From contig CAMVOS010000005.1 of assembly GCA_947169185.1 (NCBI GenBank), positions 1 through 64,000 of the forward strand: a DNA stretch of 64,000 nucleotides, in the 5' to 3' direction. The DNA comes from an uncultured Prevotella sp. (GTDB taxonomy: Bacteria; Bacteroidota; Bacteroidia; Bacteroidales; Bacteroidaceae). Under the pieces are notes generated by a model. That model did not search any database. It worked only from the letters and a program-made list of their open reading frames with translations, and was not told the origin of the DNA. The position numbers were made by a program, and so were the translations under genes. This document shows positions 9,060 through 17,456 of the stretch, in pieces (the first letter of the stretch is position 1; every line of letters begins with the position of its first letter).

Positions 9060-10625
9060 TTACTTTACTATTACTTCCATCGAAGCATTCAACTTACGCG
9101 ATATACCATCAGGTCCGATGGCGTTGACACGCGAGATATAGAAACGCTTGTTGCGCTGCAACTTGCGGAAGGTATCTTTCTGGCGTGCAGAGAAGTTAGC
9201 ACCATCGCTGACCATGGGGACTGCATTACCCATATTGTCGAAGAATACCGTTTCGAAGCTCTGCACCTTAAAGGCAATATCGAGGATACCATCATCGATG
9301 GCTGCTCCGATGCCATCCACGCCCATCAGCTGAGCTTTCGACAAGCCACCGCCCTTATAGCGGACAGGCGAACCTGACTCATCCTTCATAGCAATATACG
9401 GTGTGGGGTCTGGCAGACGACGTACACGGAAGGTGAACTGTCCCATTTGCTGGGCACGTCCCGTATTGGTCGACGTCACTGTGATTGTCACATTCTGACC
9501 CACAGCAGTAGGACGGGCGATATATCGACCAGGACCTACAGGTTGTAAGGTACCTCCTGTCATCGTAGCCTGCACCTTATTGACTGGCACACCAGGTACG
9601 CTGACGCTCAGCGGGTTACTGTAGCCTGCATAGAGCACATTCATCAGGTCGGCACTAACAGTTGCTGACGGATCAACAACGGTATATTTCTGCTCGAAGT
9701 TACGCTTCAGCAATTCACCATTACCATTGGCCACCTGAATATAACCAGACAGCGTGAAGTCACCAGTGCGACTGGTTACAGTCTCATAGAGTCCATTGGG
9801 CAGGTTCATCTCCCTACCACCTATGAATATCTGAGGTTGCTGGGTGGTATCCACAGCAGCCATCACTATATGAGCTGAGAACTTGTCACCACGCACGATG
9901 GTCTGCGAGTTGGGAATAACAAAGGCATTAAGGGCGTTGACACGGATATCCTTCACGTCGATGTTCGACACCAAGGTATGCAGCACCTCACCCTCTGCAT
10001 AGCGCACGTCGCTCTGCAGTTTCGAAAGCAATGTAACAGCTGCTGCTGCTGGCATCGACTCAAACATATACTCCTGCCAATTCTTGCCCAGCGTGACAGC
10101 ATCCTTAGGAATCTCAGTTGTCAAGTTCGATGCTATCATCTTCTTCTGATGCTCGTCAGTCACCAGCTTCAACAATTGTTCACGATAGCTGTTAATAGCA
10201 TCATAAAGCTCTTTGCCTCGTCCACGACTGGGCGACAGCATCACCTGTGTCGCAGCCTCCAAATCCTCCTTATTGCGGATGTTCGAAACATCGCCATCCT
10301 TGCCATCAGCTTCTTGTACGATGGCCAACTTCAATTCGTCAGCCAAATTATAGAGCTGGTCGCTCATCTGTTTCACCTGCTGCGACTTATCGAACCATTG
10401 CTTCACCTTCTGCGGGTTCTTCTGCATCTGCTCAGCAAAGTCATCATATAGGGCCTGGTTCTCCTTCGTCGAATTGGCAGTGGTACGCTTCAGACTCTCT
10501 TCAACGATAGAGAATCCGTTGAGCACCTCAGTTGAGACGTTCAGCGCCAGCATCGCCATCAGTACCACGTACATCAGGTTAATCATCTTCTGGCGAGGAG
10601 AAACGGGTCTTTTCTTGATTGCCAT
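9060..10625 (-). CDS. gldM: Type IX secretion motor protein GldM (PorM)
   Basis: A 521-aa inner-membrane protein with one N-terminal transmembrane helix (about residues 14-33, INLMYVVLMAMLALNV) and a long periplasmic part made of a helical domain then beta domains. It pairs with GldL to form the proton-driven motor that powers type IX secretion. The opening KKRPVSPRQKMINLMYVVLMAMLALNVS is typical. The C terminus NASMEVIVK is intact. It lies between gldL and gldN on the same strand, separated from gldL by a 52-bp gap built largely of 14-bp repeats. Confidence 0.95.
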   Translation of the reverse strand: MAIKKRPVSPRQKMINLMYVVLMAMLALNVSTEVLNGFSIVEESLKRTTANSTKENQALYDDFAEQMQKNPQKVKQWFDKSQQVKQMSDQLYNLADELKLAIVQEADGKDGDVSNIRNKEDLEAATQVMLSPSRGRGKELYDAINSYREQLLKLVTDEHQKKMIASNLTTEIPKDAVTLGKNWQEYMFESMPAAAAVTLLSKLQSDVRYAEGEVLHTLVSNIDVKDIRVNALNAFVIPNSQTIVRGDKFSAHIVMAAVDTTQQPQIFIGGREMNLPNGLYETVTSRTGDFTLSGYIQVANGNGELLKRNFEQKYTVVDPSATVSADLMNVLYAGYSNPLSVSVPGVPVNKVQATMTGGTLQPVGPGRYIARPTAVGQNVTITVTSTNTGRAQQMGQFTFRVRRLPDPTPYIAMKDESGSPVRYKGGGLSKAQLMGVDGIGAAIDDGILDIAFKVQSFETVFFDNMGNAVPMVSDGANFSARQKDTFRKLQRNKRFYISRVNAIGPDGISRKLNASMEVIVK

Positions 10626-10644
10626 ATTATTCTTCTTACTTCTT

Positions 10645-10686
10645 ACATCTTACATCAGACATCTTACATCAGACATCTTACATCTG
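10645..10686 (-). repeat. Three 14-bp tandem units between gldL and gldM
   Basis: ACATCTTACATCAG at 10645 and 10659, and ACATCTTACATCTG at 10673 (plus strand). Each is two 7-bp half-units. The last copy overlaps the gldL stop codon. On the mRNA the units carry TAA and TGA. Confidence 0.75.
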
Positions 10687-11526
10687 ACTCCTTATCTGCA
10701 TGGCTTCAATCATACGAGCGTAAATCTTGTTCAGCTCCTGTATCTGTTCAGCCATGTGGCGTGTCTGTTCATTGATTTCATCGATGGTACTGATCTGCGA
10801 CGATGCACTCTTCAACTGCATCTCGTAGACACGACTGATGCCTGTCAGCGTACGATTCAGGTTCTCCATCTCCTCAGAGTCACGCGTCAGGCGCTGACTC
10901 TGCTCAGACACCTGTGTCAGCATCTCTGTCAAGCGATTCAACTCATCGATATAGTTCGAAGTAGCCTCCTTCAGCTCCTCACCCATTGGGAGCGTCTCAG
11001 GCTGCTGCGGGGCTACGATGAACGAGCTCGGAGCAGACGACCCTTGAGCTCGGAGCTCGTCGCCTTCGAGCTCGGAGCTCGTGCCTTGCGTGCTCGGAGC
11101 TCCTCCGCCACCACCTCCGATGATGATGGTTCCGCCTCCGCCACCTGTTGTGCCACCAATGACACCGCCACCAATGACGCCACCGCCTCCGATGACAGCA
11201 CCTCCGCCTTGAGCAATCATATTTTCGCCATTGGCAACGACTCCCGACAGGCCTTCTTCACCAACATGCAGATCGAGGTCCATACCATCTGTCGTCTTGT
11301 CGAACGGACGATCGAAAGCAGAAATAAAGAACACAAACACCTCAGTACCCATACCCAAGAACAGGAAGAAGTTTGCTCCTGGCAGGTGAGTCAGTTTGAA
11401 CAGTGTACCCAGAATCACAATCGAGGCACCCCATGAATACGCGTAGTTCAGGAACGTCTGTCCTGGTACGCTGTCCATCCACTTCTGCAAGCGGTATACG
11501 AAGTTCAGTTTACTATATCTAGTCAT
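10678..11526 (-). CDS. gldL: Type IX secretion motor protein GldL (PorL) with a repeat-derived linker
   Basis: A 282-aa inner-membrane protein with two transmembrane helices (about 24-45 and 51-70), the second carrying the acidic residue of GTEVFVFF expected in the proton path. The C-terminal half (about residue 170 onwards) is a coiled coil. Between them lies an unusual linker: a Gly/Ile-rich stretch (about 102-142) followed by Ser/Glu/Leu-rich sequence encoded by four 22-bp DNA repeats at 11024-11111. Since 22 is not a multiple of three, each repeat is read in a different frame. The gene overlaps the gldK stop by one base and precedes gldM. Confidence 0.93.
   Translation of the reverse strand: MTRYSKLNFVYRLQKWMDSVPGQTFLNYAYSWGASIVILGTLFKLTHLPGANFFLFLGMGTEVFVFFISAFDRPFDKTTDGMDLDLHVGEEGLSGVVANGENMIAQGGGAVIGGGGVIGGGVIGGTTGGGGGTIIIGGGGGGAPSTQGTSSELEGDELRAQGSSAPSSFIVAPQQPETLPMGEELKEATSNYIDELNRLTEMLTQVSEQSQRLTRDSEEMENLNRTLTGISRVYEMQLKSASSQISTIDEINEQTRHMAEQIQELNKIYARMIEAMQIRSQM
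11024..11111. repeat. Four-unit 22-bp array inside gldL
   Basis: Cores GAGCTCGGAGC start at 11024, 11046 and 11068, with GTGCTCGGAGC at 11090: an exact 22-bp period with 11-bp variable spacers. The first spacer AGACGACCCTT differs by two bases from the first spacer of the six-unit array at 42802. Confidence 0.85.
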
Positions 11527-13013
11527 TATTTCTTCCCTTTCTTCACTTTAACTTTATCGCTGGTAGTGTTTGCCAATGAGCGAACGCAACGGAAACCTAC
11601 ATACGAACGAGGCTGGTTCTGATATTCATACGAACGCCATGCGGAACGAATATAGCTCTCAGGATCTTTCCACGAGCCACCACGCACACTCTTCTTCTTC
11701 AGTCTATAAGGATCTTCCTTCGCTGCATTATATTTCAGCTGCGGATTGATATCGTTCATGGCCTCAACACCAGCTTCCGTATAGATAGTCGATGTCCATT
11801 CAGCCACGTTACCCGCCATATCGTAGAGTCCGTTTGAGTTGGCGCTATAGATTCCCGTGCGACTGGTAATCAGGTTGCCGTCCTTGGTATAATTACCGTC
11901 ATCAGGCTTGAAGTTAGCGAAGAAGCAGCCATTACCACTCATCACATCAGCATTCTCCCAAGGGAACTCGTTTTGGTCTTTACCACGGGCAGCAAACTCC
12001 CACTCAGCCTCAGTTGGCAGACGATAACGCTGCACGTAGCGTGCTGCGCCACCCAAGCCCTTCAAGAGGTATTCCGTACGCCAAGCACAGAAGGCATTGG
12101 CCTGTTCCCACGTCACACCTACAACAGGATAGTCATTATAGGCTGCTGCTGAGAAATAGTAGCGCATATACGACTCGTTTTCAGCATTGGGGAAGTCGTT
12201 GACCCAGCAAGTAGTGTCTGGATATATATTTATTATATAGGTATTCAGGAAATCATAAGGTCCTGTATACTGGCGATTGATCGTCTCGCGATGTATTTTA
12301 CCCTCATCGTCAATATAGGCCGTATCTTTAGAAATCCAGATTTGTTCGTTGGGATTGGGACGCACGTCAGTATTCAGTATGCGCTCTTCATGATTCGGAC
12401 GATACTTGCGCTTGGCAGCTTCCGTATAGTCGTACACCTCGTAGCGATAGTTCATCTGACGCCAATCCAACATCTTCTCGCCAGTAACGGGATGTGTCAC
12501 ATAGACGCTCTCGATGGCACGCTGCTCGTCCTCGCTAGGCTTGCGCGGAATAGGCTTCTTCCAGTTCAGATGAGGTGTAATGGGGTCACCATTCTTGTCT
12601 TCCTCAATCTTGAAGCTCTCATCGCCACCATAGGCAGGATCAGCCAGACGCTCACGGATGATAGAGTCGCGCACATAGTTCACGAACTGGCGATACATCG
12701 AGTTCGTGACTTCACGCTCGTCCATCCAGAAACCCTCTATAGAGATGTCCTTTACTGGTGTCTGCTTGCCCCATAGCGTATCTTGCTTGTCGATACCCAT
12801 GCGCAAATGACCACGCTTAATCAGCGTCATACCATAAGGAGCTGGCTCGCTAAATGCGCGTCCGCTAGTACCTGTCACCTCGCCACCAGCTGATGATGCC
12901 AGCTTACTGCCAAAGCAACTTGACAAGAAGAGGCAAGTAGTAAGAGGTAAGAGGTAAGAGATAACTCCTACCACGACCACACTCACTATCTTTGATTTAA
13001 TATTCTTAACCAT
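11526..13013 (-). CDS. gldK: Type IX secretion lipoprotein GldK (PorK)
   Basis: An outer-membrane lipoprotein of 495 aa with a formylglycine-enzyme-like (SUMF1) fold; with GldN it forms the periplasmic ring of the secretion system. The lipobox is FLSSC, with Cys33. The SUMF1-type core shows MDEREVTNSMYRQF, RLPTEAEWEFAARG, NGLYDMAGNVAEWT and SVRGGSWKD. The start at 13013 is preferred to ATGs at 13052 and 13082, because the upstream stretch is repeat-rich and a Lys-rich n-region directly precedes the hydrophobic core. Three 7-bp repeats (12940-12960) encode part of the signal peptide (ISYLLPL). Confidence 0.92.
   Translation of the reverse strand: MVKNIKSKIVSVVVVGVISYLLPLTTCLFLSSCFGSKLASSAGGEVTGTSGRAFSEPAPYGMTLIKRGHLRMGIDKQDTLWGKQTPVKDISIEGFWMDEREVTNSMYRQFVNYVRDSIIRERLADPAYGGDESFKIEEDKNGDPITPHLNWKKPIPRKPSEDEQRAIESVYVTHPVTGEKMLDWRQMNYRYEVYDYTEAAKRKYRPNHEERILNTDVRPNPNEQIWISKDTAYIDDEGKIHRETINRQYTGPYDFLNTYIINIYPDTTCWVNDFPNAENESYMRYYFSAAAYNDYPVVGVTWEQANAFCAWRTEYLLKGLGGAARYVQRYRLPTEAEWEFAARGKDQNEFPWENADVMSGNGCFFANFKPDDGNYTKDGNLITSRTGIYSANSNGLYDMAGNVAEWTSTIYTEAGVEAMNDINPQLKYNAAKEDPYRLKKKSVRGGSWKDPESYIRSAWRSYEYQNQPRSYVGFRCVRSLANTTSDKVKVKKGKK
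12940..12960 (-). repeat. Three 7-bp units inside the gldK signal sequence
   Basis: GTAAGAG three times on the plus strand (12940, 12947, 12954). On the mRNA the unit reads CTCTTAC, which has no stop codon, and encodes residues about 18-24 of GldK. Confidence 0.8.
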
Positions 13014-13055
13014 ATTGCTATATAATATTTTCGTATTTCTTTTCTTAAACATTTC

Positions 13056-13083
13056 TCTCACCTCTAACTTCTCACCACTCACC
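13056..13083 (-). repeat. Four degenerate 7-bp units in the porP-gldK gap
   Basis: Plus-strand units TCTCACC, TCTAACT, TCTCACC, ACTCACC fill the region just after the porP stop. On the mRNA they contain TGA or TAG. Confidence 0.65.
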
Positions 13084-13084
13084 T

Positions 13085-14023
13085 CTATAAGAACCTCACA
13101 CTCTGATGTCTGTTACGACCCTTCTTATAGAGGTTCAGATCCGTCTGATAGCCCACGAATAACTCATGGCTGCCATTTCCGAAACTGAGGGCCGAGGTAT
13201 AGACCTCGTAGCTATAGCCCAACATCACGCCATGGAACAAACCTCCAATGAAAGCTGTCACTGAATTTGTGGGACTATAGCCCACACCAGCATACAACAC
13301 CCGTTTGTCATGTGTGTACTTTAAACGACACGTCACATCACCTCGATAGGCAGTTCCATCATAGCGCACCAACATAGAGGGGTGTATTGTTAATAACGGG
13401 TTGTTTAGCCGAATATTGTATCCTCCAGTCAAATAATACGAACTACTGATGTTATAAATTGCACGTTCGCCCAATTCTACAGAGGGTGTTGTAGCATGCA
13501 AAACAGACAAGCCTGCATACCATGGACCATGCTGATAATACAAACCTGCAGACAGGTCCACAGCCGTTCCGTTATCGTCTGTTTTCGTGAAAGCATCATC
13601 AGTAGGGTCTTCTAAATCAAGTGCTGAGCCCTTGAATTTTTCGCTCAACAGACCTGCTTGTATGCCTACGCTCAGTATTCCGCCAAACAAAGGTTGTTTG
13701 TAAGCATATTGCGCTACCAAACGCTGATGTTGGAACAAACCTATTTGGTCATTCATCAGCTGAAGACCCACGCCATGCATTTTATTGAGCAGCATGAAAG
13801 GCATATCGCCAGCAATATACATTGTCCTTGGGTTATTCTCAAAGCCCGTCAGGGTCATGGCATAGGAACCTGTGACATTGAGTTTCGACTCTTTACCCAC
13901 TGCGGCAGGATTAAAAGAAGGCTCCATCGCCCAATAGTGACTGAACGATGGTTCCTGCTGGGCATTAGCGGTTATTACACTAAGCCAAAACAGCAGCATT
14001 AAGACATAATTATGCTTCTGCAT
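13085..14023 (-). CDS. porP: PorP/SprF-family type IX secretion outer-membrane protein
   Basis: A 312-aa beta-barrel with signal peptide (cleavage after ITANA) and the family opening QQEPSFSHYWAMEPSFNPAAVGK. Later strands include GVGYSPTNSVTAFIGG and MLGYSYEVYTSAL. PorP-type proteins work with the GldKLMN machine at the outer membrane or bind secreted partners. It is the first gene of the operon. A weak promoter-like GAGTTTTG lies upstream on the minus strand, inside the 119-bp gap shared with the divergent pectate lyase gene. Confidence 0.9.
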   Translation of the reverse strand: MQKHNYVLMLLFWLSVITANAQQEPSFSHYWAMEPSFNPAAVGKESKLNVTGSYAMTLTGFENNPRTMYIAGDMPFMLLNKMHGVGLQLMNDQIGLFQHQRLVAQYAYKQPLFGGILSVGIQAGLLSEKFKGSALDLEDPTDDAFTKTDDNGTAVDLSAGLYYQHGPWYAGLSVLHATTPSVELGERAIYNISSSYYLTGGYNIRLNNPLLTIHPSMLVRYDGTAYRGDVTCRLKYTHDKRVLYAGVGYSPTNSVTAFIGGLFHGVMLGYSYEVYTSALSFGNGSHELFVGYQTDLNLYKKGRNRHQSVRFL

Positions 14024-14089
14024 CGTATTAAATAACGTACAAAACTCAAATTTTATTGTCTTTTAACATCACATATTAAAAAATATCAC

Positions 14090-14097
14090 TACCTTTG
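14090..14097 (+). promoter_or_regulatory. -7 element of the pectin-degradation operon
   Basis: TACCTTTG, followed by a 45-nt leader to the ATG at 14143. No TTG is found at the expected distance upstream, so the promoter may need an activator. Confidence 0.55.
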
Positions 14098-14142
14098 CAC
14101 CTTGGAAACTTGCTACAAATAAAAACAAATCAAGAAAATAAT

Positions 14143-17100
14143 ATGAGAAAAAGAGTTAAGCTTTTCGTGGCATTATTGGCTGTTAGTATCAGCATGTATG
14201 CTCAGCAACTGGCCTTTCCTGGCGCAGAAGGTTTTGGACGTTTTGCTACTGGTGGACGCGGAGGCACTGTATACCACGTAACTAACCTCAACGACTCAGG
14301 CACGGGCTCTTTGCGCGATGCCGTGAGCCAGCCAAACCGCATCATCGTGTTTGATGTGAGTGGTGTTATCCGCATCAACTCACGCATCGTGTTCAAGAAC
14401 AACCTCTACGTGGCTGGTCAGACTGCGCCTGGCGAGGGTATCACCGTCTATGGCGATGGCGTCTCATTCTCGGGTGCCGACAACATCATCGTACGTTACA
14501 TGCGTTTCCGTATGGGTGCCGTAGGCACGAAGGACAAGGACTGCGCAGGTATTGCCAATGGAAAGAACATGATTTTCGACCATTGTTCCTTCTCGTGGGG
14601 ACAGGACGAGAACTTCTCTATCAACTGGGATAACAAGGGCACTGCTCCGACAAATATTACGCTGATGAACAGCATTGTGGGACAGGGCCTGATGACGCAC
14701 TCGGCAGGTGGACTGATGCAGGCTGACAATATCACGCTTTATCGCATCCTTTTGGTCGACAATTCGACTCGTAACTTCAAAGTGAAGGGTATCAACCAAT
14801 ATGCAAACAACCTTGTATATAATTGGAAGAATGCAGCCTACAATATGGGTGGCGACTCTGAAGGACAGTCGTATGCCAACATCGAATCAAACCTCTTCAT
14901 CAATGGTCCTGCAGTAGGAGGCAACTGCCTGACTGGCGGTAATAGTAACTTCCATTTCTATGGAAACGACAACTGGCAGGACTCAAACCGTGATGGTATC
15001 TACAACCCCACAGAGTTTACGGGCGATGGCGGTGGCGATCGTCAGGCTACTGCATATGACTATCCTGCATTAGAGAAGTGGGCAGCAACAGATTTGGTTG
15101 ATAAGTTGCTGCCTGACGTGGGAGCCAGTTTGCCATATCGCGACTTGGCCGACTGCTATATGGTGGACGAGGTACTGTCGTTTGGCAAAAAGGGTAATCT
15201 CATTACCAACGAAAACGAGCTGCCTATTGGTGTACCGACAACCTGGCCTTGGTTCAAGGGCACAAAATCCGCAGACACCGACGGTGACGGCATGCCTGAC
15301 ACATGGGAGACAGCCAATGGTACTGATCCACAGAAGGACGACGCCATGACCATTGCAGCTAACGGTTATGCTAATATCGAGAATTATATCAATAGCATTA
15401 CAAAGACAGACCGTCAGTTCTTCCTACGTGCTCCGATGACACTAACTTTGGTCAGTTCTACGACAAACAGTCTCTCGCTCTCATGGGCTGACTATTCAGA
15501 TAATGAAGAAGGCTTCATCGTTGAAATTAAGAAGGATGACCAGTTCGTCGAGGTTGGACGCACCACTGGTTCATGGTTCACGATTCAGGATTCAGAATTG
15601 AAGCCAGCTTCTGCGTATGTCGTACGCGTTTGTGCATACAAGGATGAACAAAAGTCTGATTATACGGCAGAGCTAACAGTCAAAACACGTCCGGAACAGG
15701 CTGACATCATTGATGTTGAGACTTTCAAGGGTACTGGAGAAGGTGAGTGGTTGATTAATCCGCTTGACGATGAGACTATCACCTTGACAGAGCCAACACC
15801 CAAAACGGCTGTCGTGGTCTATAGTGATGCTCATGTCACCATTGGCGGCAATGGATTTATCAGCAGCTCTGCCTCCATGAACAAGGCCGGCGATGGCATA
15901 CTGACCATTGCCAGCGACCAACAGTACGAAGGCGCTACCGTGCTGCATAAGGGAACGTATGAGTTTGAGACACTGAAAAACGGTGGTGAAGCCAGTGGTT
16001 TAGGCATGAGTCAGGAGTTTGCCCAGAACTGGGTGATGGATGGCGGCACATATAAATATACTGGAGTTTCGACAACCACCAACCGTTCTGCCAAGCTCTA
16101 CAGCGATACAGAGCTGAATATTGCTGACAAGTCTGCTGTTGTTACTATGAACGGCAGCATCGAAGGACAAGGCAACTTCATCGTCAATGGCGAGGGTACT
16201 ATTGGTGTGAATACTGCCAATTTCTTTAAGTACGATGGTGATATTGTCATGAAGGGAGGTACGCTCAAATTGAATAATAAGAACGTTTCGAGCGCTGGTA
16301 TTGGTTCTGCCTCAAAACTGATTATGCATGGCGGTCAGTTTGTTACTGTTGGTAAGAACGAAAGTTCTGTAACCTACAATTTCCCCATTGAAGCTGTTGC
16401 TGGTACCACATCGACAGTCGATTTCGACCTATGGAACACCAACAAATGTAAGGTTAGCGGTACTGGTACCCTCATCTGGAATGTCCATTATCTGCGCGAA
16501 TATATCGAAGGCAATTGGGACGACTATACTGGACACCTGATTATCAATGGTACAGGTAAAGCCAATCAAAGCCAGTTTGCTGTGCGTAATGGCGTCGGTG
16601 TCAAGAATGCTACCATCGAATTGAAAGGCACTGCATCTCTCAATGGTGGTAAGAACCAGTCAACCTTCTATCTGGGAGGTCTTTCTGGAGAATCCACTAC
16701 GGCATTGTCTGGTTTCAATGTGAAACAGAAGGGCGAAGGTACATGGATTGTTGGTGGTGCCAATACTGACGAGACTTTCCGTGGTGTCATCGACGACTAC
16801 GATCAGGCACATAGCCATCCTGGTAAGACAAGTATCGAGAAGCAAGGTACAGGCGAATGGCGTCTGACAGGAAAGAATACCTATAGCGGCACGACCATTG
16901 TAACAGCAGGAACAATGATTGTAAACGGACAACATACTGGTACAGGCGCTATCACTGTTCGCAAGGGAGCTACACTGGCAGGAAAAGGCAAGCTATCTGG
17001 TGCTACAACCATAAATATTGGAGGTACATTACTGATTGGCGACACACTTTCCACCGACAAAGGGTTGACCTTCACAGGTGGACTAAAACTAAACAGCGGA

Positions 17101-17445
17101 GCCATCCTCAGATTGAACGATGCCATGATGGAGTCCACCCATAAAGATGGCGATGAAATCAAAGCCTTTACAGGCACCGTAACCGGCACATTCTCTGAAA
17201 TCCAGCCCGCCACACCTGGCGAAGGACAAACGTGGGACGTGTCACGCCTCTACAGCGAGGGCGTGCTGGTTGTTGTTGGACAACCATCTTCAGGCATCAG
17301 TACGTACAAAGCTGTTGGAACCCCTCAGAAAGTTGAATACTTTACGCTGAAGGGCGAACGTCTTGTTGACCTTGGCAGTGGTCTTTATATCCAACGGATG
17401 ACAATGCATGACGGTAGTATCATTAGCAGGAAAATAGTCAAATAA
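14143..17445 (+). CDS. Secreted PL1-type pectate lyase with FN3 and autotransporter-like repeats
   Basis: 1100 aa. After the signal peptide (MRKRVKLFVALLAVSISMYA), residues about 22-370 form a PL1-like right-handed beta-helix: FPGAEGFGRFATGGRGG, GTGSLRDAV and FDHCSFSWGQDE. A calcium-type motif DTDGDGMPDTWE is at 378, then an FN3 domain at about 429-515. Residues about 545-1040 are Gly/Thr-rich beta repeats like those of autotransporter passengers (TGKNTYSGTTIV, GKGKLSGAT). The tail (YFTLKGERLVDLGSGLYI) resembles a type IX sorting domain. It should cleave polygalacturonan by beta-elimination at the cell surface or outside. It starts an operon; GH115 follows 11 nt after the stop. Confidence 0.82.
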   Translation: MRKRVKLFVALLAVSISMYAQQLAFPGAEGFGRFATGGRGGTVYHVTNLNDSGTGSLRDAVSQPNRIIVFDVSGVIRINSRIVFKNNLYVAGQTAPGEGITVYGDGVSFSGADNIIVRYMRFRMGAVGTKDKDCAGIANGKNMIFDHCSFSWGQDENFSINWDNKGTAPTNITLMNSIVGQGLMTHSAGGLMQADNITLYRILLVDNSTRNFKVKGINQYANNLVYNWKNAAYNMGGDSEGQSYANIESNLFINGPAVGGNCLTGGNSNFHFYGNDNWQDSNRDGIYNPTEFTGDGGGDRQATAYDYPALEKWAATDLVDKLLPDVGASLPYRDLADCYMVDEVLSFGKKGNLITNENELPIGVPTTWPWFKGTKSADTDGDGMPDTWETANGTDPQKDDAMTIAANGYANIENYINSITKTDRQFFLRAPMTLTLVSSTTNSLSLSWADYSDNEEGFIVEIKKDDQFVEVGRTTGSWFTIQDSELKPASAYVVRVCAYKDEQKSDYTAELTVKTRPEQADIIDVETFKGTGEGEWLINPLDDETITLTEPTPKTAVVVYSDAHVTIGGNGFISSSASMNKAGDGILTIASDQQYEGATVLHKGTYEFETLKNGGEASGLGMSQEFAQNWVMDGGTYKYTGVSTTTNRSAKLYSDTELNIADKSAVVTMNGSIEGQGNFIVNGEGTIGVNTANFFKYDGDIVMKGGTLKLNNKNVSSAGIGSASKLIMHGGQFVTVGKNESSVTYNFPIEAVAGTTSTVDFDLWNTNKCKVSGTGTLIWNVHYLREYIEGNWDDYTGHLIINGTGKANQSQFAVRNGVGVKNATIELKGTASLNGGKNQSTFYLGGLSGESTTALSGFNVKQKGEGTWIVGGANTDETFRGVIDDYDQAHSHPGKTSIEKQGTGEWRLTGKNTYSGTTIVTAGTMIVNGQHTGTGAITVRKGATLAGKGKLSGATTINIGGTLLIGDTLSTDKGLTFTGGLKLNSGAILRLNDAMMESTHKDGDEIKAFTGTVTGTFSEIQPATPGEGQTWDVSRLYSEGVLVVVGQPSSGISTYKAVGTPQKVEYFTLKGERLVDLGSGLYIQRMTMHDGSIISRKIVK

Positions 17446-17456
17446 CTATACACACT

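Noticed and set aside
10474..11436. 320-codon plus-strand open frame
   Set aside because: It lies antisense to gldL and gldM, which are well supported; low-complexity composition explains it.
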